From an uncultured Lachnospiraceae bacterium (GTDB lineage: Bacteria; Bacillota; Clostridia; Lachnospirales; Lachnospiraceae): a stretch of 64,000 nt of DNA. The stretch lies in assembly GCA_910585075.1 (NCBI GenBank), contig CAJUED010000014.1:1-64000 (forward strand), in the 5' to 3' direction. The notes beneath the pieces were generated by a model, which was given only the letters and a program-made list of their open reading frames with translations, did not search any database and had not been told where the DNA came from. A program made the position numbers and the translations under genes. Of this stretch, positions 1 through 8,230 are shown in pieces. Numbering within the stretch: the stretch's first letter is position 1; each line of letters opens with the position of its first letter.

Positions 1-40
1 GTGCAGAGCTGACAGGTACTAATAGGCCGGAAGCTTAACC
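1..40 (+). rRNA. 23S rRNA, 3' end (partial)
   Basis: The first ~40 bases match the conserved 3' terminus of bacterial 23S rRNA: the GACAGGTACTAATAGGCCG helix region, then the AAGCTTAACC closing strand. Only the last bases are in the window, and the exact mature end is not visible. No 5S rRNA or tRNA follows before the terminator, so this rRNA operon ends with 23S. Confidence 0.9.
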
Positions 41-87
41 GCAGATACAGATGTGAGCTTGGTGTTCGGTTTTGAAGGCATGGCAGA

Positions 88-114
88 TAAAAAGCAGTTT
101 AACTGCTTTTTTTT
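88..114 (+). terminator. Rho-independent terminator of the rRNA operon
   Basis: An AAAGCAGTT / AACTGCTTT hairpin is followed by a run of eight or more T, 50 bases after the 23S end. It closes the rRNA transcript before cheV. Confidence 0.85.
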
Positions 115-115
115 A

Positions 116-144
116 TTGTTTGAAATGAATATATATGTTATAAT
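116..144 (+). promoter_or_regulatory. Probable sigma-A promoter of cheV
   Basis: A -10 TATAAT at 139-144 lies 17 bp from a weak -35 TTGTTT at 116-121, just after the rRNA terminator. The -10 is convincing; the -35 overlaps the terminator T-tract. Confidence 0.5.
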
Positions 145-213
145 TTGTAGTGGGTAGAAAAAGCGGTTAAATAGCTTTTTAAGTGTAAGCCTGAAAAGGA
201 TGAGGTGAAGGAA

Positions 214-1116
214 ATGGATACAAAGATTCTGCTTGAGAATGGAACGAATGAACTGGAAGTTTTGGAATTTGTAGTGGATGGGAATGCGTACGGGATTAAT
301 GTTGCGAAGATTAAAGAGATCATACCTTATCAGCCGATAACGCCTGTACCGAATTCACATCCCAGTATTGAAGGTATTTTTATGCCGAGAGATGCAATGA
401 TCACAGCAATTGATTTGAAAAATTGTCTGCAGAGGGGTGTGTCTCAGGAAGGCGGATTATTTATAATTACGAACTTTAACAAATTGGATATAGCTTTCCA
501 TGTTGATGCAGTGCGTGGAATACACAGAGTTTCATGGGAAAGTATTATTAAGCCGGGAGCGACTGTTTCAAGTGCGGAGGAAAGCATCTCCACAGGAATT
601 GTTAAGTTGGACAACAGACTGGTAATTATTCTTGACTTTGAAAAGATCGTGACGGACATTAATCCTGAAACAGGCTTAAAGATAAGTGAAATCGATGATA
701 TGGGCACCAGAGGAAGAAGTAATGTTCCGATTTTGATAGCGGAAGATTCCGTACTGCTTAATCGGTTGATTGTGGATTCATTAAAGCAGGCCGGATATGT
801 AAACCTGATACATACGGCAAATGGGCAGGAAGCATATAATGTTATTTTAGAGAGCAAGCATAATGGAACATTAAAAGAAACAGTGCAATGCATTATTACA
901 GATATAGAAATGCCCATTATGGATGGACACCGGTTAACGAAACTTGTAAAGGAAGATGAAGAAACGCAGGATATTCCTATTATCATATTCTCATCCTTGG
1001 TCAATGATGAAATGAGGAGAAAAGGTGAGTCTTTAGGAGCAAACGCACAATTATCCAAACCCGAGATAGGAAATCTGGTAAGAGTGATTGATGAATTGGT
1101 TGCGCAGCCCGATTAG
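214..1116 (+). CDS. cheV: Chemotaxis coupling protein CheV (CheW-REC fusion)
   Basis: CheV couples chemoreceptors to CheA and tunes signalling through phosphorylation of its receiver domain. Residues ~1-160 form a CheW-like domain (NELEVLEF, NAYGINVAKIKEII, the usual CheV/CheW opening). Residues ~170-300 form a response-regulator receiver with the acidic pocket (AEDS), the phospho-acceptor Asp in TDIEMPIMDG and the conserved Lys in LSKPE. The ATG at 214 is chosen because AGGTGAAGG lies just upstream and the opening MDTKILLENGTNELE aligns with other CheV proteins; a GTG at 205 is possible. No other chemotaxis or flagellar gene is in the window, so it is an orphan here. Confidence 0.93.
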   Translation: MDTKILLENGTNELEVLEFVVDGNAYGINVAKIKEIIPYQPITPVPNSHPSIEGIFMPRDAMITAIDLKNCLQRGVSQEGGLFIITNFNKLDIAFHVDAVRGIHRVSWESIIKPGATVSSAEESISTGIVKLDNRLVIILDFEKIVTDINPETGLKISEIDDMGTRGRSNVPILIAEDSVLLNRLIVDSLKQAGYVNLIHTANGQEAYNVILESKHNGTLKETVQCIITDIEMPIMDGHRLTKLVKEDEETQDIPIIIFSSLVNDEMRRKGESLGANAQLSKPEIGNLVRVIDELVAQPD

Positions 1117-1143
1117 GGTCTTTCAGAATATAAATGTAAAGCG

Positions 1144-1170
1144 GAGCCAGAAGTAATTCTGGCTCTTATT
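1144..1170 (+). terminator. Rho-independent terminator after cheV
   Basis: A perfect 9-bp stem GAGCCAGAA / TTCTGGCTC with a 4-nt loop is followed by a short T-rich tail, 27 bases after the cheV stop. Confidence 0.75.
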
Positions 1171-1178
1171 CAACAGAA

Positions 1179-1312
1179 GGACAGTCCGCGAAGCGTGCTG
1201 TCCGTTGTTTATGCACAGAGCCGCCCACACGCAAAAATGCGTGGGAAGATTGTCCGTAGAGCTGACAGGCGGCCCGCGCGGCGAGTAGGGGGAAGATCCT
1301 TCCCCGCTCGAT
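1179..1312. repeat. Structured non-coding region with palindromes
   Basis: Between cheV and the next gene, three consecutive hairpins are visible: GGACAG/CTGTCC (1179-1203), CCCACACGCA/TGCGTGGG (1223-1244) and a GGGGAAG/CTTCCCC stem with flanking CGAG/CTCG (about 1283-1310). The stretch is more GC-rich than its surroundings. The piece at 1208-1247 is closely similar to 57707-57735 plus 57781-57793 (both open with TTTATGCACAG and carry CCACACGC...GCGTGGGAA), which marks it as a dispersed intergenic element. No convincing ORF. Confidence 0.5.
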
Positions 1313-1412
1313 TGCACAGGGCAGCATGTAGGAATTTGCTGTATGGCAAGTTTGGTGCCCCGTCAGCTTGCTGCAGGATATTTGACTTACAATGTATATG
1401 GAGGTATCAGGA

Positions 1413-2213
1413 ATGAAACAGATTGTTGAAAAAATCAATGAGGCGGATTTGATATTGATTGGGCTTGGAGAAGAATTGGACACACTTACCTTGCTCAAAC
1501 ATGATTCACAGTATCAAAGACGGCTTGAGACAATCGAAAATTCATGGCTGGCTCCATATATGGAAAGCGTGGAAATAAAGAAGCATGGAGAAGAAATAAA
1601 AGATCTTTATACACGGTTTTCCAATTGCCTGAAAGGAAAAAATTATTTTATAGTGTCCCTTTGTCGGGATGGCCTGGTCAGGGAATCGGGCTTTGATGCG
1701 GAGCGTATTGTAGAGCCTTGCGGCGGATACGGAAAGATGCAGTGCAGTGTGGGATGCAGTGCGGAATTATATGATGTCCCGGAAGATATTTTACGGCAAG
1801 TGGAAGGATATTTGAATGAGATAGACACATCAGATGTAACAAAAAAAGAAATTGATATACCGGATTACATAAAGGAGCCTGTCTGTCCGCACTGCGGAAA
1901 ACCGCTGGTTTTTAACAATGTGGCGGCAGCACATTATGTGGAGGAGGGATATCTGCCTCAGTGGTCTGTCTATAAAAAATGGCTGCAGGGAACCGTGAAT
2001 AAAAAAGTTTGTCTGCTTGAACTGGGAGTTGGGATGAAATACCCTACGGTGATAAGATGGCCTTTTGAAAAAATTGCTTTTTACAATCAAAAGGCGGAAC
2101 TTATCAGGGTTCACGACAGATTGTATCAGCTTACAGAGGAAATCAAGGGAAAAGGGATTGGAATATGTCGGAAACCGGAAGAATTTATGAAAGAATTGTC
2201 TAATGTATTTTAG
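1413..2213 (+). CDS. Degenerate SIR2-like (sirtuin-fold) protein
   Basis: A 266-residue protein resembling the SIR2-family proteins annotated in Lachnospiraceae. The N-terminus (ADLILIGLGEELD) sits where sirtuins carry the GAGxS NAD-binding loop. A KGKNYFIVSLCRDGLV segment matches the position of the sirtuin TQNxD strand. CxxC pairs (CPHCGKP near residue 157, with an upstream CGGYGKMQCSVGC) suggest a retained zinc ribbon. The C-terminal part (LLELGVGMKYPTVIRWPFEKIAFYNQKA) fits the final Rossmann strands. The catalytic His and canonical TQNxD are not evident, so deacetylase activity is doubtful; NAD or ADP-ribose binding is an inference. The ATG at 1413 follows GGAGG with 8-nt spacing. Confidence 0.6.
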   Translation: MKQIVEKINEADLILIGLGEELDTLTLLKHDSQYQRRLETIENSWLAPYMESVEIKKHGEEIKDLYTRFSNCLKGKNYFIVSLCRDGLVRESGFDAERIVEPCGGYGKMQCSVGCSAELYDVPEDILRQVEGYLNEIDTSDVTKKEIDIPDYIKEPVCPHCGKPLVFNNVAAAHYVEEGYLPQWSVYKKWLQGTVNKKVCLLELGVGMKYPTVIRWPFEKIAFYNQKAELIRVHDRLYQLTEEIKGKGIGICRKPEEFMKELSNVF

Positions 2214-2264
2214 TGTGTTAAACTATAGTATGTGTGAAAATGAAAAGAAGGCAGGGGATTGTTG

Positions 2265-4871
2265 ATGGACACGGATGAAGAATATTTAGATGATTTATTG
2301 AAGTCAATGACGAATAATGACCGGCAAAACAGAACGATGAAAGATGCCATGCGGGATGTAAGAAAAATCTCAGACGGGGTAAAGAAAATTACAAACGCGG
2401 CGGATATTCCCGAGACCAAAAGTGATACGGTTGCCAATGATACTGATGATTGGAAGGCCAGTCTGGACGATATCATCGCGCAGGCTGATATGCAGAATCA
2501 GGAAGATAAAACAAAGGAGAGTGTAGCTGATATAGTGGATGCAATGCAGTCTGATATGGCGGAGATGGTTGACGCCATGCCAGATGATTTGCGGGATATG
2601 ATAGAAGCTATGCAGGATGATACGCTAGAGACAGCGGCAGAAGTATCGGACAGCGCTGATACGGCAGAGACGATGGCAGAAGTATTGGGCAGTGCCAATA
2701 CAGCAGAGACGACGGCAGAAGTATTGGACAGTGCCGATACAATAGAGTCGAAAGTAGAAGTATCGGACAGTGCTGATACGGTAGAGACGAAGGTAGAAGT
2801 ATCGGATAGCGCCGATACAGCAGAGACGTCGGTAGAAGTGGCGAATAAAACTGATACAATGCAGCCCGGGGAAATGGAAATATCGGATACAACTGATGAG
2901 GTTTTGCACGATGTGGCTGCGCCGCAGGATGATATGTTGGCTCTAAATGGTGATGTGCCAAATGGCGGACAAAGCATTTTGAAGGCCATGCAGTCGGAAA
3001 TGATGAATCTGCTTGACGTCATGTCAGATGCGCAGCCCCAGGAATCTGCTAAAACTGATGAGCCTGCCCCTGAAATGCCTGCTCGGTCTGAAGATGTTGA
3101 ACCTGAAATGCTTGCTCAGCCTGAAGGTGTTGAACCCGAAATGTCTGCTCAGTCTGAAGGTGTTGAACCTGAAATACCTGCCCAGTCCGAAGATGTTGAA
3201 CCTGAAAAACCTGCTCAGTCCGATGAGACTGCCCCGGAAGAACCTGCTCAGTTTGATGAGACTGTCACCCAAATACCTGTATCGGATGAGACCGAACTTG
3301 ATATATCTGATATAGTTGATAAAGTAGGGGGAAACGAGGTTTTGGCGGAAGGGGAAGAAATTGATGAAAATCTTGCGGACCTGCTAAATATGAACTTTGG
3401 TACTATGGATTTGGAACCTGAAAATATGATGGATACAGATATTATGGATAGGAATGATATGAATACAAATGCTGCAAATCCTAAAAATGTTACGGATACG
3501 GATTCAGAGAATACTTTAAATATGGAAAATATGGATGTGACCGATTTGCTGGATAATATGGATGGCGCGGATGCTGATTTAGCTGAAATTAATGGTCTTT
3601 TGAAGAAAGCGGACCAAAATGAAAGTGTGCATGATGATATCCTGGAGCTGCTTGAAAATGCAAAGGCAGTGGGCGGTGAAGAAAATGACGACTCTGAATT
3701 TGATATTTTGGATGAGCGTGAACTGAGAGAGGTTATGCGCGACGGGAACAAATATATTGATTCCGCGGAGGAAGCGGATAGTATTCCGGAAAAGAAATCC
3801 AAAAAGAAAAAGCAATCGAAAAAGAACAAAAAAGATAAAAATGCGAAAGAAGGCGGCGGTCTAAAGAAAAAATTATTCGGTAGAAAGAAGAAGGCAAAGG
3901 ATTCTGATGAGGATGAGGAGCCTTTAGCAGATGTGGGACAGAACGGAGCTAAAGGCGAGAGTGATAATTCCGGCGAAGAATCGGGGAATGAGCGTGAGAC
4001 GGATGTCCAGCAGGGAAGAAAACCCGGTTTCTTTTCAAAAATTAAAGACCTGTTAAAGGAGGAAGACGACGAGCCGGAAGAAAATCAGGACAGCGTGGAG
4101 ACACTGAAAGAAATAGACGAATCTGCCAGAGAAGAAATAAAGAAGGAAGCACAGAAAAAAGAAAAGAAGCAAAAGAAAGAAAAGAAGGGTAAAAAGGAAA
4201 AGGCTGCTCCCCAAAAGAACGATAAGAAAAAGAAACCCAAAAAGGAAAAGAAACCCAGTGAAGTGGCGTATGAAAAGCCCATATTGAGCAGGAAAATCCT
4301 TATATTGCTTGTAGCTCTGTGCGCTACGCTGCTTGCAAGCATTTTCATTTTAAGCAATTTACTTCCGGAATATGAGCAGAGACAGAGAGTCCGCGCGGCC
4401 TACCAGGAAAAGGATTATGAGACGGTATATAAGTTCCTCTACAATAAAAAGAAAAGCAATGACGAGACCGTGATGTACAACAGGGCGGATTTGGTATTAA
4501 AGCTGGAGAGAAAGCTGAAATCTTATCAGAACAGAATGTATCTGGGCCAGGAACTGGAGGCTTTGAATGCGCTTATGCAGGGCGTGGATTATTATCATGG
4601 GCAGGGCGCGGAGGAATATGGAACGCAGGCTGAGCTGGATGCTCTCTATCAGCAGATTTGTGCTATACTTGCAGGATATGGGATCACACCGGAAGAAGCC
4701 ATGGAAATCAATTCTTATGACAATGTTACATACACAAAGAGACTGACAGCTGTTATAAATGGTACGGATTTTGAGGAGCCGGGAGGGGAGGAGCCTGTGG
4801 CAGAGTCCCTTCCACCACAGGACATTTTACCGGAGGAAGAGGAGATAATAGGACTTGACGGCGATAATTGA
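2265..4871 (+). CDS. Acidic/lysine-rich repeat protein with one membrane segment
   Basis: An unrecognised 868-residue protein. Residues ~1-500 are strongly acidic and hold two tandem-repeat blocks, six 13-residue units and six 11-residue units, annotated separately. Residues ~510-680 are lysine-rich (many KKK/KKEK runs). One hydrophobic segment (KILILLVALCATLLASIFILSNLL, about residues 680-703) follows, and a C-terminal ~165-residue helical region (YQEKDYETVYKFLYNKKK..., with YHGQGAEEYGTQAELDALYQQ) lies beyond it. No signal peptide is seen, so the long charged N-terminus is probably cytoplasmic and the helical domain outside. The ATG at 2265 is preceded by AGGGG. The 3' end overlaps hisH by 17 bp, so the two are probably co-transcribed. 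Function unknown; a scaffold or envelope-sensing role is only a guess. Confidence 0.75.
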   Translation: MDTDEEYLDDLLKSMTNNDRQNRTMKDAMRDVRKISDGVKKITNAADIPETKSDTVANDTDDWKASLDDIIAQADMQNQEDKTKESVADIVDAMQSDMAEMVDAMPDDLRDMIEAMQDDTLETAAEVSDSADTAETMAEVLGSANTAETTAEVLDSADTIESKVEVSDSADTVETKVEVSDSADTAETSVEVANKTDTMQPGEMEISDTTDEVLHDVAAPQDDMLALNGDVPNGGQSILKAMQSEMMNLLDVMSDAQPQESAKTDEPAPEMPARSEDVEPEMLAQPEGVEPEMSAQSEGVEPEIPAQSEDVEPEKPAQSDETAPEEPAQFDETVTQIPVSDETELDISDIVDKVGGNEVLAEGEEIDENLADLLNMNFGTMDLEPENMMDTDIMDRNDMNTNAANPKNVTDTDSENTLNMENMDVTDLLDNMDGADADLAEINGLLKKADQNESVHDDILELLENAKAVGGEENDDSEFDILDERELREVMRDGNKYIDSAEEADSIPEKKSKKKKQSKKNKKDKNAKEGGGLKKKLFGRKKKAKDSDEDEEPLADVGQNGAKGESDNSGEESGNERETDVQQGRKPGFFSKIKDLLKEEDDEPEENQDSVETLKEIDESAREEIKKEAQKKEKKQKKEKKGKKEKAAPQKNDKKKKPKKEKKPSEVAYEKPILSRKILILLVALCATLLASIFILSNLLPEYEQRQRVRAAYQEKDYETVYKFLYNKKKSNDETVMYNRADLVLKLERKLKSYQNRMYLGQELEALNALMQGVDYYHGQGAEEYGTQAELDALYQQICAILAGYGITPEEAMEINSYDNVTYTKRLTAVINGTDFEEPGGEEPVAESLPPQDILPEEEEIIGLDGDN
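2622..2855 (+). repeat. Six tandem 39-bp units (13-residue acidic repeat)
   Basis: Inside the acidic membrane protein, six consecutive in-frame 39-bp units encode variants of T-x-E-T-x-x-E-V-x-D-S-A-D. The DNA as well as the protein is repetitive, suggesting recent unit duplication or slippage. The last unit is the most diverged (ends ANKTD). Confidence 0.9.
3069..3266 (+). repeat. Six tandem 33-bp units (11-residue Pro/Glu repeat)
   Basis: A second in-frame repeat block of the same gene: six 33-bp units encoding variants of P-E-x-P-A-Q-S-E-D-V-E, with the last two drifting to DETA/DETV. Its unit length and sequence differ from the upstream block, so the two arose independently. Confidence 0.88.
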
Positions 4872-5472
4872 CTATGATGCGGGAAACATAAAAAGTGTGG
4901 AAAAGGCCCTTCTTCATTTGGGGGAAGATGCCGTTATTACCAGAGACCGGGAAGTGATTTTAAAGGCCGATCGGGTGATTCTTCCGGGTGTGGGATCCTT
5001 TGGAGATGCAATGGAGAAGCTGCATTTTTATGGACTTACGGAAGTAATTGGGGAAGTGGTACAAAGAGGGATTCCTTTTTTGGGAATCTGTCTTGGGCTG
5101 CAGCTTATGTTCGAGAGGAGCGAGGAAAGCCCCGGTGTTTTGGGTCTTGGACTGTTAAAGGGTGAAATTCTGCGTATACCCGACGAAGGGGGAATTAAAA
5201 TTCCTCATATTGGCTGGAATTCACTGTCGTTTCCCAGACAGGGAAGGCTGTTTCAGGGGATTGGAGAGTCAGCGGGGGAAGAAGCGTATGTGTATTTTGT
5301 GCATTCTTATTACTTAAAGGCAAAGGATGCGGATATCGTGGCGGCAACCACAGAATATGGGACATTGATTCACGCGGCGGTGGAAAAGGATAATCTTTTT
5401 GCCTGTCAGTTTCATCCCGAAAAGAGCTCGGACACAGGGCTTAAAATTCTCAAAAACTTTATTTCCGTGTAA
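4855..5472 (+). CDS. hisH: Imidazole glycerol phosphate synthase, glutaminase subunit
   Basis: HisH releases ammonia from glutamine and passes it to HisF for the fifth step of histidine synthesis. The 205-residue protein is a class I glutamine amidotransferase with the oxyanion strand (PGVGSFGDAM), the nucleophile in LGICLGLQLMF (Cys79) and the His-Glu pair in FHPEKSSDTG. The only start that keeps the conserved opening (IIDYDAGNIKSVEKAL) is TTG at 4855, which lies inside the previous gene (17-bp overlap); no ATG is available nearby. hisF follows 143 bp downstream. Confidence 0.95.
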   Translation: MTAIIDYDAGNIKSVEKALLHLGEDAVITRDREVILKADRVILPGVGSFGDAMEKLHFYGLTEVIGEVVQRGIPFLGICLGLQLMFERSEESPGVLGLGLLKGEILRIPDEGGIKIPHIGWNSLSFPRQGRLFQGIGESAGEEAYVYFVHSYYLKAKDADIVAATTEYGTLIHAAVEKDNLFACQFHPEKSSDTGLKILKNFISV

Positions 5473-5569
5473 CAGAAAATACTTATGTCCGGAAAATGCG
5501 GAAAATTTTCTGTGATGCAGGGTGGCGCCAGGCCTTTGCAAGGAGGATTTAGCGGAAAACAGGAAGTAG

Positions 5570-5583
5570 GGCCGAACTGTCAC
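5570..5583. repeat. Half copy of the GAACTGTCAC intergenic element
   Basis: GGCCGAACTGTCAC lies in the hisH-hisF gap and is identical to the right arm of the palindrome at 57798-57822. It reads as a solitary arm of the dispersed TAACAGTTCAGCC element family also seen at 51811 and 62484. Confidence 0.45.
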
Positions 5584-5615
5584 AGCAGGAAAGAATCGGA
5601 CGGAGGAAAAGCAGA

Positions 5616-6377
5616 GTGCATACAAAACGAATTATACCCTGCCTGGATGTAAAAAACGGCAGGGTGGTAAAAGGGACAAATTTCATAAACCTGAGGGACG
5701 CCGGAGACCCGGTTGAGGTAGGGGCGATTTACGATAAGGCCGGAGCGGATGAGCTTGTCTTTCTGGATATTACGGCCTCATCAGATGCAAGAGATATTAA
5801 GGCGGATATGGTGCGCAAAGTGGCTGAGACGGTGTTTATTCCTTTTACGGTAGGGGGAGGAATCAGGACGGTTGATGACTTTAGAATGATTCTCCGGGAA
5901 GGCGCCGATAAGGTGGCGGTTAATTCTGCGGCCATCATGAATCCGGAGCTGATAAGCGAAGCGGCTGACAAATTTGGAAGCCAGTGCGTGGTGGTGGCAA
6001 TTGATGCAAGGCGAAGAACTGATGGAGAGGGCTTTAGCATTTTCAAAAACGGCGGCCGTGTTGATATGGGAATTGATGCGGTTGAATGGGCTGTAAAAGC
6101 GGAGAGGCTGGGTGCCGGGGAAATTCTGCTCACAAGCATGGACTGCGACGGAACGAAATCCGGCTATGATATTGCCCTTACGAAGGCGGTGGCGGAAAGT
6201 GTTTCCATCCCGGTAATAGCCTCCGGAGGAGCCGGCACAAAGGAACATTTTTTTGAGGCACTGACAGAGGGGAAGGCGGAGGCGGTCCTTGCGGCTTCGT
6301 TATTTCACTATAAAGAGCTGGAGATACAGGATTTAAAGAGATATTTGAGAGAAAAGGGAATTTCCGTCAGGCTGTAG
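5616..6377 (+). CDS. hisF: Imidazole glycerol phosphate synthase, cyclase subunit
   Basis: HisF combines ammonia from HisH with PRFAR to give imidazole glycerol phosphate and AICAR. The 253-residue TIM barrel has both catalytic aspartates (Asp11 in [13 protein letters not shown], Asp130 in VVVAIDARR) and the phosphate-binding loops ([16 protein letters not shown]). The start is GTG at 5616, giving the standard [11 protein letters not shown] opening, preceded by CGGAGGAAAAGCAGA. It stands with hisH; other his genes are not in the window. Confidence 0.96.
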   Translation: MHTKRIIPCLDVKNGRVVKGTNFINLRDAGDPVEVGAIYDKAGADELVFLDITASSDARDIKADMVRKVAETVFIPFTVGGGIRTVDDFRMILREGADKVAVNSAAIMNPELISEAADKFGSQCVVVAIDARRRTDGEGFSIFKNGGRVDMGIDAVEWAVKAERLGAGEILLTSMDCDGTKSGYDIALTKAVAESVSIPVIASGGAGTKEHFFEALTEGKAEAVLAASLFHYKELEIQDLKRYLREKGISVRL

Positions 6378-6522
6378 ATAATATTCGAAGCAATGGCCGG
6401 AATGAGCAAAACGGCAATTTATAGATGGCATGAGCAAACTGTTGCAATCGTATAATACAAATATGTACAGTAAATTCATGGATGAGTGACAGAGGATAAA
6501 AAGGCAAAAGAGGATACAAGTT

Positions 6523-7200
6523 ATGGCAATGATAGATAATGACTGGCTGGAATATGTTCAGGGAGAATTTCGTAAGCCCTATTACAGGGAGTTGTATGAT
6601 TTTGTCAGAAAGGAGTATAGCACTCGTGTGGTTTATCCTCCGGCGGATGATATTTTTAACGCCTTTCACCTTACCCCGCTTGGTGACGTGAAGGTTCTGA
6701 TTTTGGGGCAGGACCCTTATCATGGGGCCCATCAGGCCCACGGGCTTTGTTTTTCCGTTCTGCCCGACCAGCCGGAGATTCCGCCCTCCCTTCAAAACAT
6801 TTATCAGGAGCTGCGGGACGATTTGGGATGCTATATTCCCAACAACGGTTATTTGAAAAAGTGGGCTGAGCAGGGTGTTCTTATGCTTAACACAGTGCTC
6901 ACGGTACGGGCCCATCAGGCAGGCTCCCATCAGGGAAAAGGGTGGGAAACATTTACGGACGCTATCATTCAGGCGGTAAATGCCCAGGAGCGGCCCATTG
7001 TATATCTTCTTTGGGGAAAACCGGCTCAAAGTAAAATTCCAATGCTCACGAACCCAAAGCATTTGATTTTAAAGGCGCCCCATCCCAGCCCGTTGTCAGC
7101 ATTCAGAGGTTTTTTCGGATGCAGGCATTTCAGTCAGACAAATAAGTTTCTTGCAGAGCACGGGGTGGAGCCCATTGACTGGCAGATTGAAAACATATAA
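6523..7200 (+). CDS. ung: Uracil-DNA glycosylase, family 1
   Basis: Ung removes uracil from DNA to start base-excision repair. The 225-residue protein shows the water-activating motif LILGQDPYHG, the Phe-stacking region GLCFSV, the LNTVLTV strand, and the uracil-recognition and intercalation loop HPSPLSAFRGFFG with the catalytic His. Length is usual. The ATG at 6523 follows AAGAGGATACAAGTT. It stands alone after hisF with a 145-bp gap and is followed by its own terminator. Confidence 0.96.
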   Translation: MAMIDNDWLEYVQGEFRKPYYRELYDFVRKEYSTRVVYPPADDIFNAFHLTPLGDVKVLILGQDPYHGAHQAHGLCFSVLPDQPEIPPSLQNIYQELRDDLGCYIPNNGYLKKWAEQGVLMLNTVLTVRAHQAGSHQGKGWETFTDAIIQAVNAQERPIVYLLWGKPAQSKIPMLTNPKHLILKAPHPSPLSAFRGFFGCRHFSQTNKFLAEHGVEPIDWQIENI

Positions 7201-7204
7201 AAAA

Positions 7205-7254
7205 GATTGAAAATATATAAAAATATGTAAAGATATATAAAGATATATAAAGAT
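7205..7254. repeat. AT-rich tandem repeat after ung
   Basis: Short direct repeats of TAAAGATATA / AAATATATA (about 10-12 bp period) run from just after the ung stop to the terminator. Probably slippage-prone low-complexity DNA with no further function seen. Confidence 0.6.
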
Positions 7255-7260
7255 AGTTTG

Positions 7261-7296
7261 AAACAGGTCTGTGCACGATTGTATGGGCCTGTTTTT
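7261..7296 (+). terminator. Rho-independent terminator of ung
   Basis: AAACAGG pairs with CCTGTTT across a loop of about 20 nt, followed by TTTTT. Confidence 0.7.
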
Positions 7297-7336
7297 CGTT
7301 TGTTTTTGGATTGTGACGGCAGACTGTAAAAAATAG

Positions 7337-7365
7337 TTGACAAACAAAGGAATCTCTACTATAGT
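7337..7365 (+). promoter_or_regulatory. Sigma-A promoter of the TrmB-like regulator / decarboxylase operon
   Basis: TTGACA (7337-7342), a 17-bp spacer and TATAGT (7360-7365) form a near-consensus promoter. An AGGAA/TTCCT inverted repeat flanks the -10 region and could be an operator for the adjacent regulator (inference). Confidence 0.85.
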
Positions 7366-7432
7366 GTTCCTGTGAAGAACTACTAAATTTAAAATCATCA
7401 TATGCAGGAAATCATTGTGAAAAGGGTGAGAG

Positions 7433-8230
7433 ATGGAGGAAAATACGATTTTAAATAAGCTTGCATCCTTTGGACTGACCAGGCAGGAGGCCAGCATTTA
7501 CCTGTGTCTTTATCAGCAGGGGGAGCTTAACGGGTATGAGGCTGCCAAAATGACCGGCATATCCAGGTCCAATGTTTACAGCGCGCTCAGTGCCCTTACG
7601 GACAAGGGGGCGGCTTACCTGATGGAAGGGACTTCAAACAAATATATGGCCGTTCCTGTGGAAGAATTTTGCGAAAATAAAATCAGGGGCCTGATAAGGG
7701 AGAAAGAATACCTGATAAAGAACATCCCTTCCATGAAAAAAAGGGAAGTGGGTTATATTACCATTACAGGGAGTAAAAATATCTGGGACAAAATCATCCA
7801 TATGATAAACGAGGCCCAAATGCGGATTTATTTTTCGGCATCCCTTGGGATGATGGAAAAGCTGCAGGCGGAGTTTGACAGTGTTCTTGAAAAGGGGATT
7901 AAGCTTGTATTGATAACGGATGGGGTATCGGAAGGAATGAACATGGATTCGGCAGGAGCGCCTGGCCGGGGGCAGGACTTTCTTTCCGAGTTTGAAAGAA
8001 GAATGCAAAAGGAAAATAAAAAAGAAAGTATGATTTATGTGGGAAGCGCCCGGGGAAACAATGTCAGGCTGATTATTGACTCTGCGTATGCGCTGACGGG
8101 AGAGGTTACCGGCAGTAAGGAGGATACATGTCTGTATACGGGACAGAGGAACTTTATAGATGTTTTTAAAGAGACGCTTCGAAACGAAATGAAATTGATA
8201 CGATTACAGGGAGGAGAAAATTATGAATAA
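7433..8230 (+). CDS. TrmB-family transcriptional regulator
   Basis: A 265-residue protein with an N-terminal winged helix of the TrmB type (FGLTRQEASIYLCLYQQGELNGYEAAKMTGISRSNVYSALSALTDKG, split here by residues ~13-60). A coiled linker and a phospholipase-D-like sensor domain follow (IYFSASLGMMEKLQ, GIKLVLITDG, VRLIIDSAYALTGEV). Such proteins usually bind sugars or metabolites and regulate the neighbouring operon. The start ATG at 7433 follows AAAGGGTGAGAG. The gene overlaps the decarboxylase by 8 bp, so it probably controls that gene and itself; the ligand cannot be read from sequence. Confidence 0.82.
   Translation: MEENTILNKLASFGLTRQEASIYLCLYQQGELNGYEAAKMTGISRSNVYSALSALTDKGAAYLMEGTSNKYMAVPVEEFCENKIRGLIREKEYLIKNIPSMKKREVGYITITGSKNIWDKIIHMINEAQMRIYFSASLGMMEKLQAEFDSVLEKGIKLVLITDGVSEGMNMDSAGAPGRGQDFLSEFERRMQKENKKESMIYVGSARGNNVRLIIDSAYALTGEVTGSKEDTCLYTGQRNFIDVFKETLRNEMKLIRLQGGENYE

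Noticed and set aside
1123-1498. Small ORFs on either strand in the cheV-sirtuin gap
   Set aside because: They run through palindromes and into the flanking genes with no start signals.
2622-3266. CRISPR-like array
   Set aside because: The repeats are tandem without unique spacers and are in frame inside a gene; no cas genes are in the window.
2498-3272. Several long ORFs opposite to the acidic repeat gene
   Set aside because: They arise because a repetitive coding sequence stays open in other frames; the plus frame has an RBS and a membrane helix.
5473-5615. T-box-like AGGGTGGCGCC sequence between hisH and hisF
   Set aside because: Resembles the AGGGTGGNACCGCG core, but the gap is only 143 bp, there is no room for stem I with a specifier loop, and no terminator follows.
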